DNA from: Zonotrichia leucophrys gambelii
Lineage: Eukaryota > Chordata > Aves > Passeriformes > Passerellidae
DNA: 64,000 bases
Direction of reading: 5' to 3'
Assembly (NCBI RefSeq): GCF_028769735.1
Contig: NC_088172.1
Location: 93,944,951 to 94,008,950, forward strand
Made by a program: the position numbers and the translations under genes. The notes beneath the pieces were generated by a model, which ran no database searches, was not told where the DNA came from, and worked only from the letters and a program-made list of their open reading frames with translations. Shown here piece by piece: positions 49,346-61,489 of this stretch. The stretch's first letter is position 1. Every line of letters begins with the position of its first letter.

Positions 49346-52300
49346 ATCCCACCTGCCAGCTAAATCCTGCTCAAGGAGTGTGGGGAAGGTACCAGGTAAT
49401 TAAGTAACAAGCTGCAATTGCATTTTAACTGTCAAAGTTATCTCTCCAAACTTCCTAAAAGGTATAATTTTGTCATCATAACCTTCTGTTTCATTGTGAG
49501 GGCACTGAAGCAGGTCAATCTTTGGGTTTTATAAGGAAAGTTTAAAAAAATCCTCGTCAATAGGAGAGCTAGAAAGGAAGAGAACTCAGGGTAGGAGAGC
49601 AGATATGGAGGAGGAGATGAGGGGGAGGTGATTTTTATTTACTGTCAGGAGTGATATTGTCTCCTAGAAGAGGAAAAGTGGGCAACTCTTGCAGGGCTTC
49701 TGCTGCTCCAAGTATTTTTACCCTTTATAAAATACTTACAAAAATAAAAAACTGAATGGGCTAAATTGTGCTGCTTCTCCAGATGCCATACACCAATCCC
49801 AGCCTTGTATAAACTTTTTGACACACAAAGGTACAGGCTGTGTTTGTACTTCTACTGCAAGTACTTGTGCTCTTAATATTGGGTGTGTGTCACCCACCCA
49901 GTGTGGTAAAACACTTGAGCTCCTTTTGACATTCCCTTCTAGGGAATACCATCCAGGGGCAAATGGAGAGTGGCTGTGAAACAGATCAGCCTTCCTTGCA
50001 AAGGCTTTTAATAAATCACTCCATCCCAGTGGCAATAATGCTCACAGAAGGAATTATCCTCCTTTCTAAAGCATCACTCTCAGTGCTAACTAGCTGACTT
50101 CTGACTCTTCAGGGGGCAGGCCTGGTAAAGCAGACCCAGACTAGGAGTATCTTATTTCTCCTGGTTATTTTAAGTCCTCCACCTTTCAGGCCTCTCTTCC
50201 TTGGTCTGTTAACCAAGGAGTGGCAAGTAAAGGGAAAACTGCTTCTGGCAGCAGAATGGGAGGAGAGCAGGGCTGTCCCCTGCCTTGCAAAGTGCAACAG
50301 CCTTTCTGGTATGTGAGTGTCCACAAGTGACTGCTGCTGATGGTCTCTGTTGGAGTTAAAAACATTCTTCAAATTATGAAAATAGCAAAGTGCCTGGCAA
50401 TCCTGAATGAGTCCCACACAATCTTTTGGGGTGAGGCTGTGTAGTTTGTGCTATTCACAAATACAAGTGGCCAGAAAAAAAAAAAATGTGCAGGATGCAG
50501 CCCTCTTCATGTGACTCAGAGCTTTAAATCTGTGCTCTTTTTTAATCCAAGAGCTGTGATTGCAGCACAACACTTTGCTGGCAAAGCACAGTTCTGCTAA
50601 AAGCAAGGTGCTTCCTATGTGCAGAGAAAATCTTGGAGAGCTTCTGAAAAGGTCAGTAAAAGCGATCCCCCACTAAGTTCTGCTTCACAATATAAACCCC
50701 TGCTACCTGCTATCCAAATGGCTCCTGCCAGGCAATGATTCATTCAGCAAAATTTAAGAGCAAAGGGTAGCAAACTGAAATTATTACATTAAATTGCATC
50801 TGAAAAACAAGTTCTTCTATTTGACCAATTCTTGGTCCAAAAAATTATGACTGGTCAAAGTCTGGATTTTCTGGCATTGATTCAAAACCAATCTGTACCT
50901 TTGTGTAAAGTAGCTGATACAGGTTTGGGATTGGTGTATAGCATCTGGAGAAGCAGCACAATTTGGCCCATTCAAATATTTCTTTTTGTAAGTTTGCCTC
51001 ATATTTTATAAAATGTTTTCATTGTAGCCACTGTGACACCACAGATGTAAAAATTCAACAAACTGGCTGGAGCACTGGAATCAGACTGAGAAAACCTCAG
51101 GACTTCAGCTGATGTTTTTTCTCTCTTCTGTAAGGTACTGTAGCCATGTCCTGTCCCATATACCCCTTGCTGCTTTTCATCACGTATGGTAAAAATGTGT
51201 AAAATCCCAATAGTATATTAATTCCATTTCTTCTCCTTGTTCAAAAACCCTGAAGAGTCTACTTCAAGACGTTCTGTATTTTGCCTGTGATAGTTCCCAG
51301 TCCTTGCTACAGGATGCTGATGTGCCCGGTCTGAAATGAGGAGAAGTAACCCTGCAAACAGGAGTGCTGCAGTTCCCTGCCTGTCATTAGTTCATGTCAA
51401 CACTTCATTAAACTGTCCAGAGCCTGCTAGCATAAGACAAATGGACTTGATTCTGCAAAACAAGCAGGAGCAAAGTTAATAATTTTTCATCCTCTGTGTT
51501 TTGTGGATTAATTTGACTGACATTCAACTGATTGGGGTAAGAATCCGAAAGGACAAGAAAGGCAGCAGTTTAAAATATCCTATTGCTACAGCTGGAAGTC
51601 GGGTGCTTGTGAGCCATTAGGCTTTGTGAAGACTGAGAGATTGATGTTTGCTGGCATGGGCTGTGAGATAGCCACCTCCAGACACCCTGGGAAAATCAAA
51701 AGCTATCATGAGGTCCATTAGCTGCAAACTGCAGTCTGTAAGGTCAGGGCTGAGGCACAACGGATACCAGGGCGCGTGAGACATTTAAATTGGTGCTGCA
51801 TCCCTTGTGTACACAAAAATCTTTAGTTTCTGGTGGTGTTTCTCTTGCTGACAGCCTTTCTGTATCCCTGAGCACTCATGATTTTTAGATGTAAATGTTT
51901 GGAGCTGCTGAATTGCAGTGGGGCATTGTCTGTGGGCAGAGAGATGAAGGCACTCAATGGAAACCCACTGACCTCAGGGCTGAGGAGAGAATAAAGGCAA
52001 GAGGAAGGGAGCAGCAAAAGAAGCACACATATAAACATAATTTTGAAAGAATAAAGCTAAAATAATATTTTGTAAAAATTAATTTATTGCTGACATTGAA
52101 TATCCTTTCATCAGGTTAAGAAGCAAAGGCAAATCATGTATAGGGACTGAGCTTATTTTTAGTCTAGAGGAGGAAGAGAATCCAGCAAAGAGGATAGAAT
52201 CGTGGCAAAGGGATGCCAGATAATAGTGTGAGTGAACATAGAGGAGAAAAAGGATAATTATCATCCTGCAGTGGAAAATGAACCTTTGGGATGACAGGGG

Positions 52301-54638
52301 TTACTGTGCAGAATGGCTCAAGCCTCTTTATGTTGTCCAAATTCATGAGTGAGCAAAACTACAACTTGTTTGGAGTCATCTGATGTTCTCAAAGGAAATC
52401 TAGAATACTATTTCATTAAAATTCTGGGCCAGTTTTTAATTGGCTAAAAGATTACCTGTTTTTCCATGTCAATCTGATAACACCTATTTTTTTCTCCTTA
52501 TCACCCTCCTAGACCAACAATACTACCACTGGTGCCTCAAAACACTGGGTGATGAGAAACCCTGAAATAATCAGAGTGAAAAATACAAAAATGCTGAAAA
52601 TCAGGGGGGGAAATGTAGCTTAACTTTGTGACAGTTTATGGGAAAAGAAAGTCTTTAGGTAAAGTTAAATCAGATTTCCCCGAAAATCACAGATTTATTG
52701 CAAAGAGACAAAAACTGTTCAGAAGAAGAGTAGCAAGTGCACAGCCTGTGACTGTGAGATCCCAAAGAGATGCACCTCCATCCCAAAGCTGGATGAAGGT
52801 GCAGGATTTGCAAATCCAAGAAGTTTTGCTGTCTTATATATTTTATTAAAAATATTTTTATTTAATGTGCACTGTCCACAGGGCTTTGCACCATCTCCCA
52901 CTGTATTTCAAGATCCATCGTCTCCTGCTCTGCTTGCAGAAGTTGCAGCTTTAACACTGGAAATGTTACAAACAAAGGCTGAGGGAGCAGACTGCTGGCT
53001 CTGGCTCCCTGCTCAGTTTTTATAACATAGACCTTGCTACTTGAGAAAATGGGAGCTTTTTTCCCATTGCCTCTGGATTTATTTTTCCAAACAACAAAAA
53101 TCTCCTGATTCTTCTGGGAAAAAAAAAAAAATCCTTCCAGAATCTCAGTCTACTTACAGACTGGAAGAAGACCCAGTTGGGCAAGACAAGCAAATTTAGC
53201 ACCAATAGTCACAAAATTACAAAATTACAGCAGGTATTCATGACCATCACACAGGTTTCTGAGAGGGAAAAGCTTTCTACTGCTAGAAATTATCTACCAG
53301 AATACTTTTATAAGTTTTGACGCTTTTGACAAGCATGAGACTAACTCTAATAAATTACTTATGAACTCAGACCCATCAGAACTTATGCAGCAGCTGTCTG
53401 AGAATCTGAGAAGGGATAGTGAGCTCCTGAATTGATTTAATTGAATGCAATTAAGGACTAAGAGGTATCAGATGCATGAAATCATATTCTCTCAATCTAG
53501 AGATTCATATTTGCATCTCTCAAAGAGCATTTTCAACTTTGCTATTTGCTGGTGCTCAATTTTTTTTTTTTTTTGTGTATGAGATTTATTCCCAGGATAC
53601 ATCTCATTGTATTTAACCAGCAATTCTGCTTTATTGTGTTGTTATTTAATAAATTCTCCTCATGGAACACAAGCCAGGCCTAGCAAATCTGAAGAGCAAG
53701 GGATTCTCTCTGTCCAGTGGAAGCTACCTAAAAACTAAACATACTTGCTCCAAAAATTTCCTGTAGGTATAAAATAGAACCCTTGAAAAACATATTTGGA
53801 CTCATTGTGTAAGTAATTTTCATGTGTTAACTACATTTATTTGCCTTGTCTGACACTTAGATTGGTTACCAGCTCTATCCAAATTATTTTGGCACAAGTT
53901 GTCCAGCACTCTTACAGAAAACATAGTTTGAATCATATTATGAACTAAAATGTTGGAAGATCTAACAAGTAATTCCTTCTTAGCAAATAACAAAATAGAA
54001 ATAAGCATCAGATATTTACTGTAGAGGAACATTATTGTCTCAAAGCTTATTCTATAGAAGTATTAAGAGAATTAGACCTGTTTGGAAAAATATTAAATCA
54101 AATTACTTTTCCCATCTATAAAATTGATATTTCATTTTATAGGTGATGAAGAATCTACCTTGTGTTTGACATATTACCCCCTTACAATTTCTTTAATCCA
54201 CATCCTGGAAATAATTAAGCTGAAATTACTCTGTGCACTAATTAAATAAAGCTAATAGTTTAAGAATCTGAATATCAGTTTTGGCAAAGTCAAGCTGTCA
54301 GCACTTATTAAGACCAGGCTGGAATCTGAAAGCAATAAAGAGTTTCTAAATAAAAAAAAAAATAAAAACCACACTTTGGTGAGTGCTTCCTTGATGGGGG
54401 ACATCATTTGTCAGCATCACACAAAGGCAAAGGAGAGGGAAAATTGTGTTCCTGGAAACCTTTCATCTCTTGCCTCACTGACCATGCCAGGCAGCTCGAA
54501 CCTCTGGGTGTGCCCAGAACAGCATCCAGGCATTCCAAGTTTCCATAGGAATATTGCAGAGGGAGGCTTGGGCTCTCTAGGATGGCGTGGCTCTCCTTTT
54601 ATCCTCAGTGCTGTCACAGAGCACGACAGGACAAAGCC
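49346..54638. other. unassigned non-coding stretch
   Basis: No gene or repeat family was recognised. A-runs are at about 50477 and 53120, and a T-run is at 53560-53574. An A-rich tract at 54350-54367 follows AATAAA by 15-20 bases and was considered and rejected as a retrocopy tail. Confidence 0.35.
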
Positions 54639-54644
54639 ACCCAG

Positions 54645-55025
54645 TGTCACAGACATCTTTTATGGAAAATCCTTTCCTTACGATTTTTTTGTCCTGAGAA
54701 GCTGAGAGGCCTCAGGAACAAAGTGTAAACATTGATTATCTGCTGCTGTGGAATGCAACAGGTACATCTGTGATGGGCCCATGTTGGATGTTTGTAATTA
54801 ATGGCCAATCACAGTCAGCTGGCTCAGAGAGCTGAGCCACAAACCTTTGTTGTCATTCCTTTCTATTCTATTCTTAGCCAGCCTTCTGCTGAAACCTTTC
54901 CTTCTATTCTTTTAGTGTAGTTTTAATGTAATATATATAAAAAAATAATAACTCAAGCCTTCTGAAGCACGGAGTCAGATCCTCATCTCTTCCCCAGTCC
55001 GAAAACCCCTGTGAACACGGTCACA
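54645..55025 (+). mobile_element. ERVK-like solo LTR, 380-bp family, copy 6
   Basis: This runs from TGTCACAGACATC to GAACACGGTCACA, with a perfect 6-bp TSD, ACCCAG, at 54639-54644 and 55026-55031. It carries the usual CCAAT pair and ATAATAACTC tail region. An intact TSD and intact ends suggest it is one of the younger copies. No interior is present. Confidence 0.95.
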
Positions 55026-55031
55026 ACCCAG

Positions 55032-57277
55032 GACCCCCAAGCAATGTCCCCTGTGAAGATGGGACATTCCCATGGCTGCCACTCCGGGGCTCCCTGAAAT
55101 GCTTCAGGAGCCTCTGAGCTGCACAGTGGGATGCACACAGGACACACTGCCCAGTTTTTTGCAGCCCTGCCCTGTTTAAATGACTTACAGTCCTCTTGCA
55201 CTGGTAGAGCTGTTGCTCTGCAGGAACTTTCAGGGAATACTGCAAATCCTTCAGTAATTTTATGGTCCAGGCATTACAATGCAGTTATTTTGGGCTCCAG
55301 CTCATGGTGCCATACAATTACATCAGGTTCTGCATTTTCATGAAAAAGAAATGCCAAGTTTCTTGCCCTTACAGAAAGCTTTAAGCTTTAAAATATGAAA
55401 TTGATGCATGTTATCTGCCTGAGGGCCTGAAACAAGAGCTCCAGAGAAACTGATGCAATGTGATATGCTTGAGAGCCTGAGATGTGCTCCAAGGAGTGTG
55501 AACTCCTGTATGAAATTTCATTTCATATTTATTCCTGAATCCATGATCCCAGCAAGGCTAGAGACAACCAACCCTGCATAGGGCAGTGAAAAGGAAGGAA
55601 CAGATAATTGTGGCAAGCCCTGCCTACTCACTAAATCACTGTGCCCTGCAAATCAGTGTAGGCATTATAGGTTATCCTGCTGCTCTTCCTTCTCCTCTTG
55701 CAAAAAAATAAAAGGTTTTTATTTTTTACTTGCACTGATTAAGTACAACCAGGAGCAGAAGGCTCCTGAGTAGAGAGTCATGGAAGGCTTGCTGGCAATA
55801 CTTATGGGCTCTGAATTATTTTATTCCAGCCACCACATATTGGGAATGTCATTTAATAAGAGGGTCTAATGAAAAGTAATGTTGAAAGTTCATGAATGTT
55901 GCATTGCTTGGTAAACTGTTATTTTTTCTGTGTAAAGAGCCCTGGAAGTCCACATGGGGATAAGGGAAAGCTGAATCTGTCAGGAAACCGTGTTGAACAA
56001 TTAGGCACTTTAGGCTAGCAGCAGAAAAAAGCCAGGACTCTGCAGAAAAGTAGAATTGATGAAAGCCATTCTTCCCTTTGAGCCATAATGTTATCAGCCT
56101 GCTTTACTCCTACTTTATAGAATTGGCTCCTCTCCATTTTTTAAACTCAATTATATGATATAACCGAAAGCCTCATCTGGTCTTTTGGTACTTGTTACTA
56201 TTTTCATCTGTTAAATCATTGAAGTATTTTTGCAATTAATAAAGGCTTTTAAGTGGGTTTTAAGGCTGGGGTGGAGGGGGGCATTTTTGGGAAAAGCTGT
56301 TGTAATTGCTCATGTTCTAATCAGCTAACAGTAGTTGGCTCGGATATTTGTGATCTGACAGTGTAATCTCAAGGGACTGAAAATATGCTTATTTCTGAGT
56401 TACTGAAATAAACCATGACATTTAACTGAGGTCTCTATCCCACCATGAACTCAATATAACCTTTGGTATGCTACTGGCTTGTAGAATAAAGAAACCTTAA
56501 CAGGGAGTTAAAAGGAAATAGAACTGAAGGAGGGAGTCATAGTAAAGCATCTGGAGTACAAATAGAAACAGAAATATAACTATTAATGTAACTAGATGTG
56601 AATGCATTTCTACTTCTTACTTCTCTCTCAGTAGCCCCATTTATCTGGCTACATTTCTGGGGAAAAGAAGCTGAAATGAAGAGATGCTCAGGCTTTATTT
56701 TCTTTAGGAAGTAAGGGAAATAAATTGACAAACAATAGAAGCAGAGAGAATGGAGACAGCAGCGTAGGCTTCAGCCAGATTTGCTGCTGTGACTTCAGTT
56801 AGGTAAGAGGTTACTGCTGGAGCTGTGCTCAGCACCTCCCCCTCAGCGCTTGTGCCTCTCCAAGAGCTGCAGGCGTCTCTGAACATGCAGATTTGAGTTT
56901 TGTTCCCTGACTTTAGGGAGTCACTGAGTGTGCAGCCCTGCCAGCAGCTCCAAAGGCAGCCCTGCTGCAGGGGCAGGAGCACCCACCCAAGGATCCACCT
57001 TTGGAGTGCTGGTGACCCCAAAACCCAGCTCAGCTGCCAGGACAGCCCTTCTGGCCAGCTACACTGGTGTCATGCCAAACCCACCGGGTTTTCACCCCTG
57101 CAATAAGAGCAGAATGTGACACATGAAAGCTGCAAACAGAGCGGGAGCAAAAGTGCATCAGTTTGGAGGAATAGGAAATGAAGGAGAAAAAGTTAAGAGG
57201 AAAAAAAGTGAAATGAGACAGAATCTGGCTCAGATGTACAAACCATCTGTAGTGTGTATCAGTGTAGCAACAAAGAT
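55032..57277. repeat. unassigned stretch with a degenerate 49-bp duplication
   Basis: TGATGCATG (55402) and TGATGCAATG (55451) head two units about 49 bp long that share a CCTGAG pattern at roughly 70%. Otherwise no gene or element was recognised. Confidence 0.35.
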
Positions 57278-57536
57278 CACAGAAGCACAGAATATGCTGA
57301 GTTGGAAGGGACCCATCAGGATCATTGAGTCCAGCTCCTGGCCCTGCGCAACTTTGTCCAAATGTTTCTTGGACTCTGTCAGGCTTGGTTGGTGCTGTGA
57401 CCACTGCCCTGGGGAGCTTGTTCCAGTGCCCAACCACCCTGTGGGTGAAAAACTTATCCTGATATCCAACCTCAACCTCCCCTGACACAACTTCAGGCCC
57501 CAGGCTCTGTCACTGTCACCAAAGAAGGGAGACCTA
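57278..57536 (-). mobile_element. CR1 LINE, 5'-truncated 3' end
   Basis: In minus orientation the 3' tail lies at 57278-57310 (reverse complement of CAGAATATGCTGAGTTGG), preceded by GGATCATTGAGTCCAGCTCC and GGGGAGCTTGTTCCAGTGCC, all characteristic of CR1 3' regions read antisense. The open frames on both strands between 57030 and 57547 run through it and are not genes. Confidence 0.88.
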
Positions 57537-59053
57537 CAGCAGTACAAGCTTCAAGGCAGCATGGAAGATGAAGAGACTAAAAAAAAATGAAGTGGTTTGT
57601 TTATAACCAAGACCTTCTCCAGGGGTTCAAAAGGTTTCAGGCTTCCAGAGGAGTCTTTGGCAGTGCTCTGTGCAGGTTGCCAGTGAGTCTCCACATGCAA
57701 CTCAGGTTTAGAGAGGCTTTTTTTGACCTTTAAAGCTATAAGAAACACTACTGTTGCCAGATAAATATTTCCCCTCTAAGATACAGCACAAATCTGCAAA
57801 GCAATCCTGGCTTTTTTTCTTGCCTGAGTGTGGATCTCACAATTTTGTCACTAAACCATGAAATCCCTCAGTTCACCCAGCACAGAGGAGTGTGAATGGA
57901 GGTGCTGGGGTGAGACACTGAGAGACCACTTGAGCATGAAGCCCTCCAGCTGTGATGCTCTCAGGATCCCTGCTTCAGTGGGAAAAACAACTGCTGAGAG
58001 CTCTTTCAAGAGCCAGTTGAAATGTGGGAGGGTGCTCAGCATCGAGCCAGCCCTCAGCACAGTAATCCTATAAATCCAAATAAGTTAAGGGAATAAAGAG
58101 CTGTTTTTCATGACTTGAGAGCCCCCTGTGGCTGCAGATTTGGCAGCAGCATCTGACTTCATGTTCCAGAAATCTCACAAAAAAATCTTTATGGTGGAAA
58201 AGCGAGGCACATTAGATCCCTGAGCCTTTAACACGTATTTCTCATCATAAACCCTAGGGGGTTTTGTCCTTTTTTGCAGGCTTGTGGATTAGTTTTGAAT
58301 GTCTTACATAAAGACTGTAGCTCAGTCCTCCATATTATTGTGCCCTCAATGCATATTTGCTTTTTATCTCCTACACAGAGTATTAGCACCCCATAGGCAC
58401 TCAAAGCATTTGACATTGTGGGCTGACTTTTACACTAAGAGGGAAGGAGCCTTGTGCCAGCTCAGCTCCTTTCTGCTGGAGTTACTCCTTGTCATTTATT
58501 AAGAATAAGTACTTTTCAAATTGGCTTCCACAGTTATGAGCCTTTCCAGCACAGCACAGCTTTGAGATGTCATTTGGACTGGGCTGGTGACTCAGACAGA
58601 AGTGTGTCTTTGCTAATTCACAGTTTATTCTGTATTTTAAAAAGCTCCACAGAAGGGGCTGTCACTGTCTGTGAGAAGAGACTTCTGAGAAGTGACTACT
58701 TGCTGTCATTTCATGACTTTCGCACACAAGTAAAAAGCGTGTTCTCACCTCTATAAAATAAAGGTAACATGAGGAAACTTTAGACTGTGCCCAGGAAACC
58801 TGTGAAGATGAGCAACAACAATTCTCCCCACTTTAAAAATCCCTTAGTCTGGTACTGAGCCCACCTGCACTGGGGTGACAGCTCTAATGAGCTATTTTTG
58901 GTACTGTAGGGCTTGATCAGCCCAGGTTTCACTGGAAATGTGGAATACAAGAACAGAAGAACATCCTGGCTGGCTTCAGACCAAATGCTGCGTCTAGCAG
59001 TGGCAACAGGAGAGACCCTGAGTGGAAATACCTGAGCTTGGGCACTTTTTGCA
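57537..59053. other. unassigned non-coding stretch
   Basis: No gene or element was recognised in this interval. Confidence 0.3.
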
Positions 59054-59246
59054 TTAGGATAGAATTAACTTCTTCTCAATGACTGGTGCAGGGCACTGTT
59101 TTGGATTCAGAAGTAGAATAATGATGATAACACACTGATGTTTTTGTTTTTGCTAAGTCGTGTTCATCCTAGCCTTTTTTTTCCCCCATGCTCTGCAAGG
59201 GAGGAAGGATGGAAAAGAAAAAAACCTTTGAGGGGGCATAGCTGTG
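59054..59246 (+). mobile_element. ERVL-type LTR, left part, interrupted
   Basis: The text AGAATTAACTTCTTCTC, then GACTGGTGCAGGGCACTG, then GATAACACACTGATGTTTT and TTGCTAAGTCGTGTTCATC follows a well-known avian ERVL LTR in order. It is interrupted at 59247 by a younger LTR and resumes at 60573. Confidence 0.85.
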
Positions 59247-60567
59247 TGTCATGGTTTGAGCCTGGCACAGAGCCAGTGCCCCCCATGAAAATGCCTCACC
59301 CTGGTGTCTGCTGTGAGATGTGACCAGGAATAAGCAAAACAGGCTCTAACTTAAACATAAAGGACACTTTATTACTTAAACTACAGGAAAATAGGGAAAG
59401 ACTATAAGGAAAAGGAAAAAAAAAAAAAAAAAAAAAAAGAAATTGAAAACCTTACAAAAAAGCCACTTTCCTCCTCCCCACTCCCTGACTTTCCCAATCC
59501 GATACATTCTCCCAAAACAACTGCCCAGCCTTGGCCCCACACGTTAGTATACTCAAACATCAGTTCATGAAGAGGAAAGGAGTCCTTCTCGTTCCATAGG
59601 CTTCTCCTGGAAACACACTGAAACCTCGTGTGCTTCTCTGTCACTTCGGCACCGCCCGGAAAAAAAAGTCCTTTTGCCGCTTGTAACATCTTCCTTCCAT
59701 GCCCAGTGCTCTCACCACTGCGCATGGCCAGAGCTGCTTTTAGGGTTGTCTTTCAAGGATGCCTTGTCTCACTCCAAAAAGGCACAGTCTCTGCTTTTGG
59801 GACATCTGTCCCCCCCATATTTTTCCAACCCCCTGGGGCCGGGGGGTCCTCACGAAGAACCTTCCTGGTTTTGAGGCACTGCCTCCCCCTAAATGCAGTC
59901 TGTGTCACAGGAACAACTGAGTCCATAGCCACGAGAAAAGTCCAGCCAAAAGGCCACTCCAAATCACCTCTCCCCATCCAATCATCTCCACATTCTTCGG
60001 GCCAGGTCCTTGTCTTATCTCATCTCCTATCTCCCTTCTTATTCAGCTTCGAGGAGGATTAGCATTTTTTGCAAGGCCCCAATCATGCAAGAAAGGGTTA
60101 AAAGTTTTCAGTCTCTGTCGGTCCCGGAGCGACTCCCAGACTCCCACGCACGCTGCCCACACGCTGCCGCTCCGGCCGGGCAGTCTTCCTCCCCCCTTCT
60201 CCTCCTGGCTGGCTGCTCTCCTGGGGGGGGGGGGCTGCCCGATGTCTCGATGTCTCTTGGGGCTCCTCCACCCTTCCATCCTTGAAAGCCCCTCAACCCC
60301 CACCTCTGTCCAGGCCCCGGGCCTACCGCATGGCCGCCCCTCCCCGCCCAGCAGCAGCGGGCTGGGGGGGGGAGAGATCTGAACTCCTCGCCGCGATGTC
60401 CAAAAGAGGAAGTGCCAGGGCAGTGCCCTGCTTTTAACCCCTGTGTATTCTCAGAGGTGTGTCCAAACCCCACTGGCCACACCAGACGCCAGTCTCAAAC
60501 CCAAAACCTTCATTGGTTTGACCACAGCTTCCCAGAATTCCCACTCCTTCCTGGTCAAACCACGACA
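59247..60567 (-). mobile_element. long LTR, 1321 bp, nested in an ERVL-type LTR
   Basis: The ends are imperfect inverted repeats (TGTCATGGTTTGA left, TCAAACCACGACA right). A perfect 5-bp TSD, CTGTG, lies at 59242-59246 and 60568-60572. On the minus strand a TATA-like TTAAAA (60437-60432) lies near the start and AATAAA (59373-59368) near the end, giving minus orientation and an unusually long transcribed stretch of about 1060 bp between them. Positions 60110-60420 are rich in G, C and CpG; an A-run lies at about 59417-59438 and a G-run near 60223. A 5-bp TSD suits ERVL-type or similar elements. The open frames inside are not recognisable retroviral genes. Confidence 0.93.
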
Positions 60568-60572
60568 CTGTG

Positions 60573-60870
60573 ATAGGAGACCCAGACTGGCCAAAGGAAT
60601 ATTCCTCACCAAACATTATGCCCAGAATATAAACTAGGGGAGTCATCCTGAAAAGGGAATGATCTGAGATCAGGAATGGGATGTGGCATCAGTCAGTGAG
60701 TGGTAAGCAATTTTATTGTGCATCACTTGTTCCTTTGGGTTTTTTTTTTCAATTTTTATATCATTATTATTTACTATTTTTACTATATTTTAATTTGTTT
60801 TCAATTATTAAACTGTTCTTACCTCAACCTAAAAGTTTTAATTCCAAGTTCAGACCATGCTATGGAGAGC
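60573..60870 (+). mobile_element. ERVL-type LTR, right part
   Basis: This resumes the LTR begun at 59054: CCAGACTGGCCAAAGGAATA, then ATGCCCAGAATATAAACTAG with a TATAAA box at 60628-60633, then GTAAGCAATTTTATTGTGCA with TCACTTG, a T/A-rich run, and the poly(A) signal ATTAAA at 60807-60812 before CTGTTCTTACCTCAACC. The right edge is approximate because the terminal part is diverged or missing. Confidence 0.85.
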
Positions 60871-61460
60871 AGTACAACTTTCATCTCCTTTAAACCCATC
60901 TCCTGTTATTTTCAATTTGTGTCCCTCAGCCCCCACATGGCACAACTTGCTGAGTGACAGCTCCCCATCCAGCTTGGAGTAACTTTGTAAACCTCAGCTA
61001 CATCCCACTCCCTCTTCTCCTTTCCACACCAAACAAATGGGTGTGGAAAGGAGATAAATATGGGGCCATGGGCCCCCAAAATTGGGCCATTTTGTTTTTT
61101 CCATGCAAGGCAGTGGCTCCATCCTTTGAAAATCTCATTGTTGTATCCAGTGTCTCCCTGCCCAAGTTGAGGTACTGGAACCAGACCCACCAGCAGGCAG
61201 AGCACAAGTTGTGGGTTTGCCCTGCTCCTTTGTGAAGGCACCCAGGTGCCATCAGTTCTGTTTCCAGGACCCTTTCTGATGGTTTTTTGTTGCTTAGAAA
61301 AGCAAGTTTTGTTGCTGTGTTCTGAGCCAAAGATTTCAGTAACCTGCCAGTGCTGGCTGCAGGAGCCTTTTCCAAGGGCTCCAACTGCCTCTTTGGAGCT
61401 CAGTTTTATGTGACAGTGACTTCAATATACAAAATAAACTTTTATCTGCTCTGGACCATA
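60871..61460. other. unassigned, no gene seen
   Basis: This interval lies between two LTRs. Antisense-overlapping open frames (60912-61384) have no domain. Confidence 0.3.
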
Positions 61461-61489
61461 TCTGCCACTTTTTTGACCTTCATCATCTG
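61461..61489 (+). repeat. about 25-bp sequence repeated across the LTR at 61490
   Basis: TCTGCCACTTTTTTGACC with TTCA (61461-61482) recurs at 62149-62170 as TCTGCCACTTTTTGACC with TTCA, one T shorter, directly after the LTR. ATCTG, the apparent TSD, lies at 61485-61489. Confidence 0.8.

Noticed and set aside
54330..54367. Poly(A) tail of a processed retrocopy (AATAAA followed by an A-rich tract)
   Set aside because: No recognisable transcript precedes it, no flanking duplication was found, and processed retrocopies are rare in birds because CR1 does not copy poly(A) RNAs well.
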